DNA of 64,000 nt from Chitinivorax tropicus (GCF_014202905.1 NZ_JACHHY010000018.1:54032-118031); one strand, 5' to 3'; counted from the first letter of the stretch, positions 18,879 to 29,330 are shown. A program made the numbers and translations. The notes: generated from the letters alone by a model not told the origin.

Positions 18879-19090
18879 TACTGCAATGCACCATCGAATA
18901 AACGGAAAGAATCGGCTGCGCCTCATCCTTGCCAGGGGGGCGTGCTGGCATTGCCAAGTGCCAAGCCAATCAGCATGCGGCTTGAGGATACCCCATGGGT
19001 ATTCAGCTGATTCAGCAATCAATTCCGTATATTCTAACCAATATCACATTGCGACGCAGCAATTTGCTGCGGTGTTTCATACACTTGTTT

Positions 19091-19121
19091 AAAAAAACAG
19101 GCGTGCCATATGGCACGCCTG
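19091..19121 (-). terminator. argG terminator
   Basis: A perfect 24-base palindrome (19098-19121; half-site CAGGCGTGCCAT) is followed on the minus strand by seven T. It begins 21 nt after the argG stop and is a strong Rho-independent terminator. Confidence 0.9.
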
Positions 19122-19141
19122 TTGCTTATGCATCAAATCGT

Positions 19142-20359
19142 TCAGCTGCGTTTTCGGGCGGCAATCCGCATGCGCAGGGCGTTCAGCTTGATGAATCCAC
19201 CGGCGTCGGCCTGATTGTATGCACCACCATCATCATCAAAGGTCGCGATGGTCTGGTCGAACAGTGTGTCTTTCGAGTCGCGTGACACCACTGACACCCC
19301 GCCTTTATACAGCTTGATCCGCACCCAGCCATTGACGTGCTGCTGGGTATGATCGATCAGCACCTGCAATGCCTTGCGCTCTGGGCTCCACCAATAGCCG
19401 TTGTAGATCAGGCTGGCGTAGCGGGCCATCAGGTCATCTTTCAGATGGCCCACTTCCCGATCCAGGGTGATCGATTCGATGCCGCGATGCGCTTTGAGGA
19501 GAATCGTGCCACCTGGTGTTTCGTAGCAGCCACGCGACTTCATGCCTACATAACGGTTCTCGACCAGATCCAGCCGACCGATCCCATGTTTGCCACCCAG
19601 TTCATTCAGTTTGGCCAACATCTCATGGGGTTTCAGACGCACGCCATTCAATGCTACCGGATCGCCTTGCTCGAACTCGATATCGATGTATTCCGGTGAA
19701 TCGGGGGCAGCTTCAGGCGACACTGTCCAACGCCACATCGATTCTTCCGCTTCGGCTTTCGGGTCTTCGAGATGGCGGCCTTCAAACGAGATATGCAGCA
19801 GGTTGGCGTCCATCGAGTATGGTGCGCCCCCTTGTTTGTGCTTCATCTCGATCGGGATGCCTGCCTGCTCGGCGTAGGTCAACAATTTCTCACGCGACAG
19901 CAGATCCCACTCGCGCCAGGGGGCGATGACTTTGACGCCGGGCTTGAGGGCGTAGTAGCCCAGCTCGAAACGCACTTGATCATTGCCCTTGCCGGTTGCA
20001 CCGTGTGACACGGCATCAGCCCCCACCTGATTGGCGATCTCGATCTGCCGCTTGGCGATCAGCGGACGGGCAATCGAGGTGCCAAGCAGATATTCACCTT
20101 CATAGATGGTGTTGGCGCGGAACATGGGGAAGACAAAGTCACGGACGAACTCTTCTCGCAGATCATCAATGAAGATGTTCTCCGGCTTGATGCCAAGCTG
20201 CAACGCCTTGGCCCGGGCGGGCTCCAGCTCTTCACCCTGACCGATGTCAGCAGTGAATGTCACCACTTCACATTGATAGGCATCCTGCAGCCATTTCAGG
20301 ATGACTGAGGTATCGAGGCCGCCTGAGTAGGCAAGCACCACTTTCTTGATATCTGACAT
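19142..20359 (-). CDS. argG: Argininosuccinate synthase
   Basis: 405 residues, full length. The ATP-binding PP-loop is AYSGGLDTS near the N-terminus. Other family parts are [26 protein letters not shown] and [17 protein letters not shown]. The enzyme joins citrulline and aspartate in arginine synthesis in the cytoplasm. The gene lies 12 nt after the CHMI-like gene and is the last of a four-gene minus-strand run starting with argF. Confidence 0.97.
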   Translation of the reverse strand: MSDIKKVVLAYSGGLDTSVILKWLQDAYQCEVVTFTADIGQGEELEPARAKALQLGIKPENIFIDDLREEFVRDFVFPMFRANTIYEGEYLLGTSIARPLIAKRQIEIANQVGADAVSHGATGKGNDQVRFELGYYALKPGVKVIAPWREWDLLSREKLLTYAEQAGIPIEMKHKQGGAPYSMDANLLHISFEGRHLEDPKAEAEESMWRWTVSPEAAPDSPEYIDIEFEQGDPVALNGVRLKPHEMLAKLNELGGKHGIGRLDLVENRYVGMKSRGCYETPGGTILLKAHRGIESITLDREVGHLKDDLMARYASLIYNGYWWSPERKALQVLIDHTQQHVNGWVRIKLYKGGVSVVSRDSKDTLFDQTIATFDDDGGAYNQADAGGFIKLNALRMRIAARKRS

Positions 20360-20371
20360 GAGTTCGACTTT

Positions 20372-20734
20372 CTACGATACGACTTTGAAATAACCATCCG
20401 ACCGTATGGGGACCACCTCCACACAGATCTGACATTGCAAGCTGGTCAAGGCGGTTTGATATGCCTCGGACAAGACCGGCAGCAGGCTTTGGGCAATGCG
20501 GGCCATGACCGCCCCATCACGTTTGTCGAGCATGTGGATCTTCAGGTGCGCAAAGGCATGATGATCACCACCAGCGCCGACAAAGTAGTCATCCAGGCAG
20601 ATGGCACGACTCTTGATTTCATCCAACAGGAATTCACCGGAGGCCATCATGGTTTCGTGCAATCGATGGAACAATGCTTGGCGATCGGCGTGGGGATGGA
20701 GGTTGGCGGTATATTCAAGTATCAGATGCGGCAT
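20372..20734 (-). CDS. 5-carboxymethyl-2-hydroxymuconate delta-isomerase (CHMI)-like tautomerase
   Basis: 120 residues. It starts MPHLILEYTANL, so Pro is exposed after Met removal, as in the tautomerase superfamily. SRAICLDDYFVGAGGDHHAFAH and the ending EVVPIRSDGYFKV fit the CHMI/HpaF family. No aromatic-degradation genes lie nearby; it sits between a VOC gene and argG, so the natural substrate is uncertain. Confidence 0.85.
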   Translation of the reverse strand: MPHLILEYTANLHPHADRQALFHRLHETMMASGEFLLDEIKSRAICLDDYFVGAGGDHHAFAHLKIHMLDKRDGAVMARIAQSLLPVLSEAYQTALTSLQCQICVEVVPIRSDGYFKVVS

Positions 20735-20740
20735 GATGTC

Positions 20741-21127
20741 TTATTCAGGTGAGTGGCAGACGGCCTCGATATTGTGGCCATCCGGATCGAGGACGAACGC
20801 ACCATAGTAGTCGGGATGGTAGTGCGGGCGCAAACCCGGTGCGCCATTGCAGACCCCACCCGCCGCCAATGCAGCGTGATAGAACGCATCAACCATGGCT
20901 CGACTGTCAGCGCGGAAAGCAATGTGCAGACCCGGCTTGTGCGGGACACCAGTGCCAATCCAAAAGTCTGGCTTGGGCGCGACGCCAAACCCTGCCCCTT
21001 CGTATCCTCCTGCGTCCTCGCCTTTGAACTCATACAATTTGCCATATCCAAGTGGCGCCAACGCTTGTTCATAGAACGCCTTGCTCTTGGGGTAGTCGGT
21101 GACGCGCAATCCAATATGATCCAGCAT
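20741..21127 (-). CDS. VOC-family (glyoxalase-like) protein
   Basis: 128 residues with the paired beta-alpha-beta-beta-beta units of the vicinal-oxygen-chelate family. It starts MLDHIGLRVTDYPKSKAFYE, with the metal ligand His4, and ends with the second-half pattern YGAFVLDPDGHNIEAVCH. Such proteins are mostly small dioxygenases or lyases; the substrate is not evident. It lies 6 nt upstream of the CHMI gene, so the two are probably co-translated. Confidence 0.9.
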   Translation of the reverse strand: MLDHIGLRVTDYPKSKAFYEQALAPLGYGKLYEFKGEDAGGYEGAGFGVAPKPDFWIGTGVPHKPGLHIAFRADSRAMVDAFYHAALAAGGVCNGAPGLRPHYHPDYYGAFVLDPDGHNIEAVCHSPE

Positions 21128-21254
21128 GTTCCGATTCCTTTATCTCATCAGGTGACCATATGATTTCAATCGGTACGACCCATGGCTGTCAACCATTCGA
21201 CACCCGCCACGCCACTCACCCTTGGCAGCTCCAACAGCCCTGTGCCGATGGGGC

Positions 21255-22163
21255 CTAGGCGAGCCGGCCCAGCAATAGATACTCCAACAACGCCTTCTGG
21301 GTATGCATGCGGTTTTCAGCCTCATCCCACACCACTGATTGCGGTCCATCGATGACATCTGCAGCGACCTCTTCGCCACGATGGGCAGGCAGGCAATGCA
21401 TGAACAGCGCATCAGGCTTGGCCACGCGCATCATGTCGGTATCGACCTGCCAATCAGCAAATTGTTGCTTACGGGTATCCTCCTCATCCTCCCAACCCAT
21501 GCTGGTCCACACATCGGTGGTCACCAGATCGGCGTGGCGGGCGGCGTCCATGGGATCTGTGCATACCTTCAGGTTTGCGCAGGCATCCTCGCCCACATCC
21601 AGCTCGAAACCGGGGGGGGTGGACACATGCAAGGTGAAATCAAAGATCTTGGCGGCCTGTAGCCATGAGCGGGCAACATTGTTGCCATCCCCGATCCAGG
21701 CGACGGTTTTACCTGCAATCGAGCCACGGTGCTCCATGAAGGTGAAAATATCGGCCATGATCTGGCAGGGGTGGTGTTCATCGGTCAGACCATTGATCAC
21801 CGGCACGCGTGAATACTGTGCAAAACGCTCGATGATGTCCTGGTTATAGGTACGGATCATCACGATATCGACCATCCGTGAAATCACCCTGGCCACGTCC
21901 TCGATCGGCTCGCCGCGCCCCAGCTGGGTCTGGCCGGTGGTCAGGTTGATGGCGATCCCCCCCATCTGGTACATGCCCGCTTCGAAGCTGACACGGGTCC
22001 GGGTGGATTGCTTTTCGAACACCATAGCCAGGGTTCGGTCTTTCAGCGGTTGATAGGCAAGATAGTTCTTGAATTGGTGTTTGATCCACTTGGCGCGCTG
22101 GAACAGGTATTCGAATTCCTCGCCAGTAAAATCCTTCAACTGCAGAAAGTGTTTCATGCTCAT
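21255..22163 (-). CDS. argF: Ornithine carbamoyltransferase
   Basis: 302 residues from the ATG at 22163 (MSMKHFLQ; 22157 is also possible). The long upstream open frame to 22379 has no family similarity and is left out. Carbamoyl-phosphate motif STRTRVSFE, ornithine-side motif DEHHPCQIMAD, and FMHCLPAHRGEEV near the end are all present. The enzyme makes citrulline from ornithine and carbamoyl phosphate, the step before ArgG, which is encoded 0.9 kb downstream on the same strand. Confidence 0.96.
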   Translation of the reverse strand: MSMKHFLQLKDFTGEEFEYLFQRAKWIKHQFKNYLAYQPLKDRTLAMVFEKQSTRTRVSFEAGMYQMGGIAINLTTGQTQLGRGEPIEDVARVISRMVDIVMIRTYNQDIIERFAQYSRVPVINGLTDEHHPCQIMADIFTFMEHRGSIAGKTVAWIGDGNNVARSWLQAAKIFDFTLHVSTPPGFELDVGEDACANLKVCTDPMDAARHADLVTTDVWTSMGWEDEEDTRKQQFADWQVDTDMMRVAKPDALFMHCLPAHRGEEVAADVIDGPQSVVWDEAENRMHTQKALLEYLLLGRLA

Positions 22164-22665
22164 AATGCACCCGTTGCCCGACCTGGCAATGGTCGGATTG
22201 GCTCCTGCCAGCGATATGCCAGCTGAAATTGGTTGATTGGGCACCACAACAGCCGTCGTATATCGACGAGGACAATGGAAGGCCACACACTTTGAACTGT
22301 AGATCAGCCATTGCACAATGGCTGAGTCTGGTGGGCCTTCCGCCGGCTTGGCCGACCACGCCTTCGTCGATCGCATCAAACATATGGGAACGAAAATGTG
22401 TCATGTGACGCAGCTGCGATGACGAGGTGATGTCCACAAAAACATCGTCGATGCGGCGGATGCGGGTGTCTTCACGCGGAAAGGATCATATTTAACCCAA
22501 TCAGTTGTGCCTTGCAACTAGAACTTTCTACAATGCGACAGAAATTGTCGCTTTTGCGACACATCCAATCCAGGCCATGCAACCATGACAACGTGAGCGG
22601 ACATGATCGGCACAGAGGTAGCCCATGCGATGACACGCTCATGGACGGTTGAAGCAATGCGGCGC
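22164..22665. other. Intergenic region upstream of argF
   Basis: About 500 bases between argF and the first TPR-GGDEF gene. It should hold the argF promoter and any arginine-repressor sites, which I could not assign with confidence. No RNA gene, repeat or terminator is evident. Confidence 0.4.
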
Positions 22666-24489
22666 TTATCTCTCCGCCGAATCAATCCTGCTGCGGCCTC
22701 GTTGCTTTGCACGATATAGCGCGGCATCGGCACGGCTCAGCAGACGATCCGGCTCAGTACCATCGACGGGGTATTCCGCCACACCAGCAGAGAAACTGAG
22801 CCCGACGACATCGACGCCCTTATAGGTGATGCGCCGCTCGCACCAGTGCCCAAGCATTTCCGCTGCGCGCATGACTGCGGTGGAGGTATCGATGTCATAC
22901 ATGACCAGACAGAACTCTTCCCCGCCATATCGACAGGCAAAGTCACTGCCACGCACCGACGATTGCAGCAGCTCAGCAAATGCCACCAGCACTGCGTCGC
23001 CAAAGGCATGACCCCGTGTGTCGTTGATCACCTTGAAATGGTCGAGATCGAACAACACCACACATAGTGAAAAATGCTGACGCGCGGCCAGCTGCAGGGC
23101 AGAACAAAGCTCGTCTTGCAAGTGGCGCCGGTTGTAGAGATTGGTCAATGGATCACGCACAACCAGCTCATGGAGTTGGTCACGCAAGGACTCCACCTCC
23201 ATGATCTTATGGTTGAGGAAACGATTGAGTCGCTCCAAGTCGTGCGCAGCCTGCTCTGCTTCTGCCTGCCTGGCCACTGCGAAATCACGCTCCATACGTG
23301 CACGGCTGATCTCGTGCTGGATGGCCAAGCTCTGCACGTGAACAGTTGTGGCTAGGCACATCATCTCTTCGCGGGCGGCGAAATGGCGCTTCAAGGTGTG
23401 CAAGGCAAGCGTCGGCTCGCCCTGACATTCATACAAGTCCGCCAGGGATTTCAGGGTTTCGATCAGGTAGTGGCGATCAGGAACGGTCTCTGCCAAGACC
23501 AGCGCTTGCTCCATCAGCGCCAAAGCCTCACCGGTTTGCCCATGTTGACGCGCCAGCAGCGACTCCACCCACAGACAGTGCGTCTGGCAAGCCTTGTCTT
23601 CAGCAACCTGTGCTTTCTTACCGGCATCATGCAGGTAACGCAACGCGGCGATGCGATCTCCCCGCATGGCAAAAGTCTGTGCCGCGATCACACCGAAAAA
23701 CGCCAGATCCCCTGTCTCCACCCATTCTGTATGGCCCAGCAAGGGAGACACCAGCTCGTAGGCGGTTGCATGCTGCCCTTGCGTAATGTGGTACAGGGCC
23801 AGATTGGCAACAGCAATTGGCATGATGAACGGCAAATTGACCGAACGGGCGATCTCCACTGCTTGCGTCAGCAGGCGCAGTGATTCGACATGACTGCCGA
23901 GCATCAGGTGGACATAGCCCAGATTCATGCTGACCTGAGCGATTCTTGGCATGGAGCCGATCCGCTCTGCTATTTCCAACGCCCGATAGAAATGGCGGAG
24001 CGCCGCATCGGTGTCATTCAGCTCTGTACAGCTGGTCGCCAGGGTATTCAAAGTCAATACCCAGTCCAGTGGGTCGCGCTCAGCCTCTGGCGCATCCAGC
24101 ACCGCCTGCAACATCGGGCGGGCACTGGCCGGATCACCTTGGCGCAGCAGGATCAATGCGAAACCATCCATCACCAGCCAGCTGCCACGGCGATCCACTT
24201 GTTTGGAGAAACAATGCTGAGCCCGCTCGAATAATCCTTGGGCATCATCCAAGGAGCCGAACCGGATCTGGTGGAATGCCAGATTGATCAGCGCCCAACC
24301 CAGTCCTAGCCAATCATCGAACTCACTGGCCATTTTTTCGGCCCGCCCTGCCAGACGGGGCACTTGGGCGGGGTCCACAAACTGGCAGTCCCATGCCAGA
24401 TCATTCAACCGCCTGATCTGCACCCTTGCTGCACCTGGATTGTTCAGCGCTGGGGATTTATCGGTTCCGTAATGATTGATACTAGACAT
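22666..24489 (-). CDS. TPR-GGDEF diguanylate cyclase (first of a tandem pair)
   Basis: 607 residues from the ATG at 24489 (an upstream in-frame start at 24540 is possible). Residues about 30-390 are helical TPR-like repeats, a short coiled coil follows (about 395-440), and a GGDEF domain fills the rest: DPLTNLYNRRHLQDEL, LFDLDHFKVINDTRGH and CRYGGEEF. The active site is intact, and an RxxD inhibitory site (RGSD) lies just before it. It should make cyclic di-GMP in the cytoplasm in response to an unknown signal sensed by the TPR part. No membrane segment is present. It is paralogous to the next gene upstream. Confidence 0.93.
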   Translation of the reverse strand: MSSINHYGTDKSPALNNPGAARVQIRRLNDLAWDCQFVDPAQVPRLAGRAEKMASEFDDWLGLGWALINLAFHQIRFGSLDDAQGLFERAQHCFSKQVDRRGSWLVMDGFALILLRQGDPASARPMLQAVLDAPEAERDPLDWVLTLNTLATSCTELNDTDAALRHFYRALEIAERIGSMPRIAQVSMNLGYVHLMLGSHVESLRLLTQAVEIARSVNLPFIMPIAVANLALYHITQGQHATAYELVSPLLGHTEWVETGDLAFFGVIAAQTFAMRGDRIAALRYLHDAGKKAQVAEDKACQTHCLWVESLLARQHGQTGEALALMEQALVLAETVPDRHYLIETLKSLADLYECQGEPTLALHTLKRHFAAREEMMCLATTVHVQSLAIQHEISRARMERDFAVARQAEAEQAAHDLERLNRFLNHKIMEVESLRDQLHELVVRDPLTNLYNRRHLQDELCSALQLAARQHFSLCVVLFDLDHFKVINDTRGHAFGDAVLVAFAELLQSSVRGSDFACRYGGEEFCLVMYDIDTSTAVMRAAEMLGHWCERRITYKGVDVVGLSFSAGVAEYPVDGTEPDRLLSRADAALYRAKQRGRSRIDSAER

Positions 24490-24596
24490 GACTCCGCACT
24501 CAGCCCGCCGTCGAGTTGCCCCCTGGCGGGCAGATGGCAACGATACCTGAAACCTGTTTCAACTTAAGTGTGTGCAGACACAATGCCAGCAGCAAC

Positions 24597-26438
24597 CTAG
24601 ACCTGATCCAGCCCTAAGGTGGTCTCCGCCATGTCTGGAACAGATGGTGAAGACATGCATCCCTCTGCCCCCCATACCACCACCCGCCCCCGGCCAGCCT
24701 GCTTTGCCTGATAAAGGGCCGCATCGGCATGGCTCAACAGCTGATGCTGGGTGCTGCCATGCGCGGGGAACTCTGCCACGCCCGCAGAGAAGCCCACCCC
24801 ACTCAAGGATTTGCCATCGCACTGTACCTTGGCGGAGCGCACCATGGCCAGGATATCCACCAGCCGCTGCGCGGCGTCAGCGGCCTGTGCACCCTGAAAG
24901 ACGATACAAAATTCCTCGCCGCCATAGCGACAGGCAAAGTCACTTCCCCGCACACTAGCCTTGAGTATCTGTCCGAGCATCACCAGCACCTCATCCCCCA
25001 TGGTGTGCCCATAGCCATCATTGATGGCCTTGAAATGATCCACATCGATCAAAGCAATACACACGGCATGGCCCTGACGCTCCGCCAGACCCATTGCAAC
25101 GGGAAGCTCCTCCTGTAGATGGCGCCGGTTGTGCAGACCCGTCAAGGGATCGCGTAACGCCTGCTCACGCAAAGCCTGCTGCAACAGCTCGATCTCCGCC
25201 ATCCGGTGTTCCAGCTCTTGGTTCAACCGTAACAACTCTCGATTGGTTGCATCAGCGCGTTCGACCGCCTCCAGGGCATCATCGCGCTGCGATTCCGCCC
25301 GCTCCAGCTCATGCAGGGTCTGCAAGGTCTGCAACTTGGCCCGCTCCGCCGTGCGCAACGTCTGCTCCAGCATGTCATGGTGGCTCAACAATGATCGGAA
25401 CGCCTGCTCGAAATACCCCTCCCGAGCCTGACTATGCGCCAACTCCAGCGTGATCCGCTCCGCATAGAAGCGCTCTTTGATCTTGCTTGAGTGCTGAAGC
25501 GCCACCTTCAGCTGGTGGGTCGCCTCGGCAAAATCACCCTCGGCGCGGCACAATAGAGACTGCACCCAGCAACAATGCAGCTCGATGTCCGGCTCATCCT
25601 TCTGATCAATCAATTGCCAAGCACGCTGCAAATGCCGCCTGGCCGGGTCAAGCTCACACCGCTCGGCAAAGGTATGTGCGGCCACCACGTGGTAGAAAGC
25701 CAGTATGGCAGCATTAATGCCGCTTGGCAGCGTCACCGCCAGCAACGGTCGTATCGCCTCGAACGCCCCCTCAGCATTGCCCACCGCCAGATACGCCAAC
25801 GCCAGATTTGCCGCCACCAATGGCGCCAGGAATGGATGTATATCCAACTGCAGCAGCTCGCAAGCCTCTCGCTGCAGATGCAAAGACTCATGCGGATTAC
25901 CCGCACACAGCTGCATATACCCGATATTGGACAACAACATGGCACGCTCGGGTGCAGCACCCTGTGTCTGACCGATGCTCAACGCACGATACAGACAACG
26001 CATGGCAGCCAGATCCTCGCCTTTTCGCAGGTGAACCACACCCAATGCGTTATAAATACGCATCAGATCGATAGGCATCAAGGCAGGGTGATGGGGCTCC
26101 AGCACCGATTGATAACAAGCCAAGGCAAGGTCATATTCCTCAGCCTTGGAAAATTTCACACCCCGCCAAAATGTCAGTAACGCACTCACACGCGGGTCGT
26201 CCAACGTCTTCTGCAGAGCCTCAGTTGCCTTTGCAAAATATTCGCTATCAGTAATATTTAATTGCCGTAAATGGCAGTGTGCCAAGGTCAGATTGGCGTA
26301 AGCCTGCCCACTCAGATCCCTCGCAGCAATCGCCATGGCCAACGCTTGTTCGGCCAGCAGACGTGAGCGATCAGGATCAGAGTAATTGACCTGCCAAGCC
26401 TCTAGATTCAACAAGGCAATATCAGAGACAGAAGCCAT
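24597..26438 (-). CDS. TPR-GGDEF diguanylate cyclase (second of a tandem pair)
   Basis: 613 residues with the same build as its neighbour: TPR-like helices (about 10-370), coiled coil (about 370-435, LQTLHELERAESQRDDALEA) and a GGDEF domain with DPLTGLHNRRHLQEEL, LIDVDHFKAINDGYGH and CRYGGEEF. The RGSD inhibitory site is kept. The two genes are 107 nt apart on the same strand and probably arose by duplication, but the TPR parts have diverged, which suggests different input signals. No membrane segment is seen. Confidence 0.93.
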   Translation of the reverse strand: MASVSDIALLNLEAWQVNYSDPDRSRLLAEQALAMAIAARDLSGQAYANLTLAHCHLRQLNITDSEYFAKATEALQKTLDDPRVSALLTFWRGVKFSKAEEYDLALACYQSVLEPHHPALMPIDLMRIYNALGVVHLRKGEDLAAMRCLYRALSIGQTQGAAPERAMLLSNIGYMQLCAGNPHESLHLQREACELLQLDIHPFLAPLVAANLALAYLAVGNAEGAFEAIRPLLAVTLPSGINAAILAFYHVVAAHTFAERCELDPARRHLQRAWQLIDQKDEPDIELHCCWVQSLLCRAEGDFAEATHQLKVALQHSSKIKERFYAERITLELAHSQAREGYFEQAFRSLLSHHDMLEQTLRTAERAKLQTLQTLHELERAESQRDDALEAVERADATNRELLRLNQELEHRMAEIELLQQALREQALRDPLTGLHNRRHLQEELPVAMGLAERQGHAVCIALIDVDHFKAINDGYGHTMGDEVLVMLGQILKASVRGSDFACRYGGEEFCIVFQGAQAADAAQRLVDILAMVRSAKVQCDGKSLSGVGFSAGVAEFPAHGSTQHQLLSHADAALYQAKQAGRGRVVVWGAEGCMSSPSVPDMAETTLGLDQV

Positions 26439-26727
26439 GCATGTTTCTTAAACAGGAGAGTAATGAAGAAAAACGACCTGGGTCGGATACCCGATCCATA
26501 GGAGTATGCTCAGTTTATTCGAATTACACCACAGACGAGCAATGATATTCGAAAACTTGGATATGTTTCATCTTATACTAATATTCAAAGACACTTTTCC
26601 GATTGAACGCGATCAGTAGGTCGTCTGTCAATAGCAAGCAACAAGGAAAACAGCTATTGGTATTTACCCAAACAAAAGGGGGAATGCGGATGTTGTATAA
26701 TTACGTCAAACTGTCGCGTCCCCAGCC

Positions 26728-27039
26728 ATGATCTGTAATCCATACGAAATCATCATTCAAGGTGTAACCTCCAACGGTCGTACATTTCGCCCCAGCGACT
26801 GGGCTGAGCGATTGTCCGGCATTCTTTCAACCTTCGGTCATGACCAGAAAATGTCATACCACCCTTATGTTCGGCCACTGACGATGGAGAATGTCCGCTG
26901 TGTCGCGGTGGACAAGAAGCTCGAACAGATCGACCCGAACGTATTCAACTTCCTGATGAGCTTTGCAAAAGACAATGACTTACGTGTTGTCGATTGCCGT
27001 CAGCTGATTGAGGAAGTGTATCCCAACAAGTTTTTGTAG
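26728..27039 (+). CDS. DUF3579 protein
   Basis: 103 residues. The sequence YEIIIQGVTSNGRTFRPSDW and the middle SYHPYVRPLTMENVRCVAVD fit DUF3579, a short family common in betaproteobacteria and without a known function. It is soluble with no signal peptide. It is the only plus-strand gene in this stretch and converges on the ParA gene. Confidence 0.88.
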   Translation: MICNPYEIIIQGVTSNGRTFRPSDWAERLSGILSTFGHDQKMSYHPYVRPLTMENVRCVAVDKKLEQIDPNVFNFLMSFAKDNDLRVVDCRQLIEEVYPNKFL

Positions 27040-27188
27040 TTTGACTACACTTCTCGACCGCGGCAGTACTTCTTGCTCTCGCCCGCCCTGACATAGCAAC
27101 ACTTCGGCTCTGCATGGCTGCGGCTCTTCTGTGTAAACCAGCAACATTTGGTACGCAGAGCCGCCGGAACCATGCCCTGCCGATGCCA

Positions 27189-27815
27189 TTACCCACACCA
27201 ATCGACAATGGGCTGCCACTGCTCACGATCACGTATGGATTGTGAATACGCCAGGTCAAAAATCCCCATGCCGAGCCCAGCCAGCTTGACATAAAGCTGG
27301 GTTTCGCGAAGGCAACCCAGAACAGGCAGGTCGAATTCCGCCAGAAAATCAGCCAACTGCTGCGCTGATCGGGTGCGCTGATCCACCCGCATGCCCACCA
27401 CACCAATCTGGATCTGTTGTTTACGGATTGCCTTCTCTTGCGCCAGCACCTCAAAGAAGGCACGGCTGGCCCACATATCGAAGGCAGAGGGCTGCACAGG
27501 CACCAGGATGCGATCGATGCGTTTGAGCACCGTTTCCAGCTTTTTACCATGCAAGCCGGCAGGAGTGTCCAGCACAGCATAGCGCACGCCCTTGGGGGGC
27601 TTGGCGGGCTGCCCTTCCTCTATGCACCACCCCTGGATGGCAGGTAGATTGCCAGGCCGTGTACCGAGCCAGAACCGGGAGGATTGCTGCTGATCAACAT
27701 CTCCCAACATGACGGACTGGGACTGCCAGGCAAAATAGGTTGCCAGATTGGTAGCCAACGTCGATTTCCCAGCCCCGCCTTTCGGATTTGCAATCAAAAT
27801 CGACGTCAATGCCAT
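27189..27815 (-). CDS. ParA-family ATPase
   Basis: 208 residues. The deviant Walker A is NPKGGAGKSTLATNLA and a Walker A'-like motif is LGDVDQQQS; the Walker B region is YAVLDTPAG. The size fits short ParA/MinD-like ATPases rather than plasmid ParA with an HTH. No parB-like partner is adjacent. It starts 3 nt after the recR stop on the same strand, so it is probably made from the dnaX-recR transcript. Its cargo is unknown. Confidence 0.9.
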   Translation of the reverse strand: MALTSILIANPKGGAGKSTLATNLATYFAWQSQSVMLGDVDQQQSSRFWLGTRPGNLPAIQGWCIEEGQPAKPPKGVRYAVLDTPAGLHGKKLETVLKRIDRILVPVQPSAFDMWASRAFFEVLAQEKAIRKQQIQIGVVGMRVDQRTRSAQQLADFLAEFDLPVLGCLRETQLYVKLAGLGMGIFDLAYSQSIRDREQWQPIVDWCG

Positions 27816-27818
27816 ATT

Positions 27819-28415
27819 TCAGAGCTTTCTTCTTTCAAAGACCGCTTGAGCCAAGGTGCCAGGATCGACGTACTCCAGCTCACCACCAACCGGCAAGCCC
27901 CGTGCAATGCGGCTAACCGAAAGCCCACGCGATTTCAGCATTTCAGCGATATAGTGGGCGGTCGCTTCACCTTCAACGGTAAAATTGGTCGAGAGAATGA
28001 CCTCTTTGACCTGACCATCCATGGCGCGCATCAACAACTTTTCGAGATTGACGTCGCGTGGCCCGATGCCATCCAGCGGACTCAACCGCCCCAACAGCAC
28101 AAAGTACAAGCCGTGGTAACAGCTGGCCTGCTCCATCATGAGCAGGTCAGCGGGCATTTCAACCACACACAGCTGGGTCGCATCACGATCCGCATCAGCG
28201 CACAACCCGCACAGCTCAGTCTCTGTAAAAGTATTGCACCGTGCACAATGTTGTAATCGGCTCAGTGCGCTGGCCAGCGCCTGCGACAAGCGCTGTGCGC
28301 CAGCCTGATCGCGCTGCATCAGGTGGTAGGCCATCCGTTGCGCTGACTTGGGGCCGACACCTGGCAACACTTTGAGCGCATCAACCAATTGATCAAGACT
28401 GGAGGGGGTTTTCAT
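27819..28415 (-). CDS. recR: Recombination protein RecR
   Basis: 198 residues from the ATG at 28415, the usual RecR length and start ([21 protein letters not shown]). A helix-hairpin-helix comes first ([15 protein letters not shown]), then a Cys4 zinc motif ([16 protein letters not shown]), a Toprim domain (about 80-175) and the conserved VGGELEYVD near the end. RecR works with RecF and RecO in single-strand gap repair. Confidence 0.97.
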   Translation of the reverse strand: MKTPSSLDQLVDALKVLPGVGPKSAQRMAYHLMQRDQAGAQRLSQALASALSRLQHCARCNTFTETELCGLCADADRDATQLCVVEMPADLLMMEQASCYHGLYFVLLGRLSPLDGIGPRDVNLEKLLMRAMDGQVKEVILSTNFTVEGEATAHYIAEMLKSRGLSVSRIARGLPVGGELEYVDPGTLAQAVFERRKL

Positions 28416-28434
28416 AGGGTACTCAATGATCACT

Positions 28435-28842
28435 TCAGGGTCTGACTGGCGGGCGCCGCTCCCCTTCCTGGCGGTAACCTGGCAATGCACCTTCACTTCG
28501 CCAGGCTGGCGGGGCCACACAATCCGACCAATACTCATCGGCATGTTGGATCTTGCCTGCACGCAAGGTAAAAAAACTGTTGGCAAAAAACACGCCCTGC
28601 CCAGGGTGATCCACCCTTACCAGCGAATGCACCCGGCCATCTGGCAGTGGATTGATTTCATGCAGGGTAATCGACCACCCCTCCGGGTAGATGCGGTTGA
28701 CATGCACAATCGCATCGCCTCCTGAAAAGTGCTCACCAGATGCCCACCAGCTCAAGGTCGCGTCCTCATGCAAACAGGCCCGCATGGTCTCCCAATTGCG
28801 GGCTTGTATTGCTTGCCAGAACATCACGATCCGATCAATCAT
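28435..28842 (-). CDS. NTF2/SnoaL-like protein inserted in the dnaX-recR cluster
   Basis: 135 residues. The alpha+beta pattern of the NTF2-like fold is clear: an N-terminal helix ([17 protein letters not shown]), [11 protein letters not shown], then strands ending [14 protein letters not shown]. Members of this fold bind small molecules or act as isomerases; no catalytic set can be assigned here. It sits between ybaB (6 nt away) and recR (19 nt away), a place where the cluster usually has no gene. Confidence 0.8.
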   Translation of the reverse strand: MIDRIVMFWQAIQARNWETMRACLHEDATLSWWASGEHFSGGDAIVHVNRIYPEGWSITLHEINPLPDGRVHSLVRVDHPGQGVFFANSFFTLRAGKIQHADEYWSDCVAPPAWRSEGALPGYRQEGERRPPVRP

Positions 28843-28848
28843 GAGGCG

Positions 28849-29175
28849 TCAAAAAGGCAGTTTGAACCCAGGGGGCAAGCCCATTCCAGCGGTGAAACCC
28901 GCCATCTTCTCCTGCATGGTCTGTTCGGCTCGACGGTTGGCATCATTGACAGCGGCTGCCAGCAGGTCTTCCAGCATTTCCTTGTCTTCTGTCATCAGGC
29001 TTGGGTCGATGGTCACACGTCTGACATCGTGATGGCAGGTCATCACCACCTTCACCATCCCAGCACCGGACTGCCCCTCGACCTCTACCTGGCCCAATTG
29101 CTCCTGGGCCTTTTTCATGTTCTCCTGCATCATCTGGGCCTGCTTCATCAGATTGCCCAAGCCACCTTTCATCAT
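28849..29175 (-). CDS. ybaB: YbaB/EbfC nucleoid-associated protein
   Basis: 108 residues from the ATG at 29175, chosen because an AGGAG site lies 8 nt upstream; two GTG codons just upstream are in frame. The sequence [14 protein letters not shown] and [19 protein letters not shown] are typical of YbaB. These dimers bind DNA in the nucleoid. The gene follows dnaX and precedes recR, the standard order. Confidence 0.95.
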   Translation of the reverse strand: MMKGGLGNLMKQAQMMQENMKKAQEQLGQVEVEGQSGAGMVKVVMTCHHDVRRVTIDPSLMTEDKEMLEDLLAAAVNDANRRAEQTMQEKMAGFTAGMGLPPGFKLPF

Positions 29176-29330
29176 TTGCACCACTCCTTTATCGATACGG
29201 GCAGGCTCGTTACGCGCACGCCACCACAGCCTGTTTTACAGGCATCACGGTGCGGCTTCGCGGCCAAAGCCGAGAGCCCATCCAAAAAGTCACATCGCCA
29301 GCCACAGGCCAGCGACAAACAAAAAATCCA

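Noticed and set aside
26980..27219. Small minus-strand frame after the ParA gene
   Set aside because: It overlaps both the ParA end and the DUF3579 end, and its sequence is not protein-like. A TAATG overlap with the ParA stop kept it under consideration, but there is no other support.
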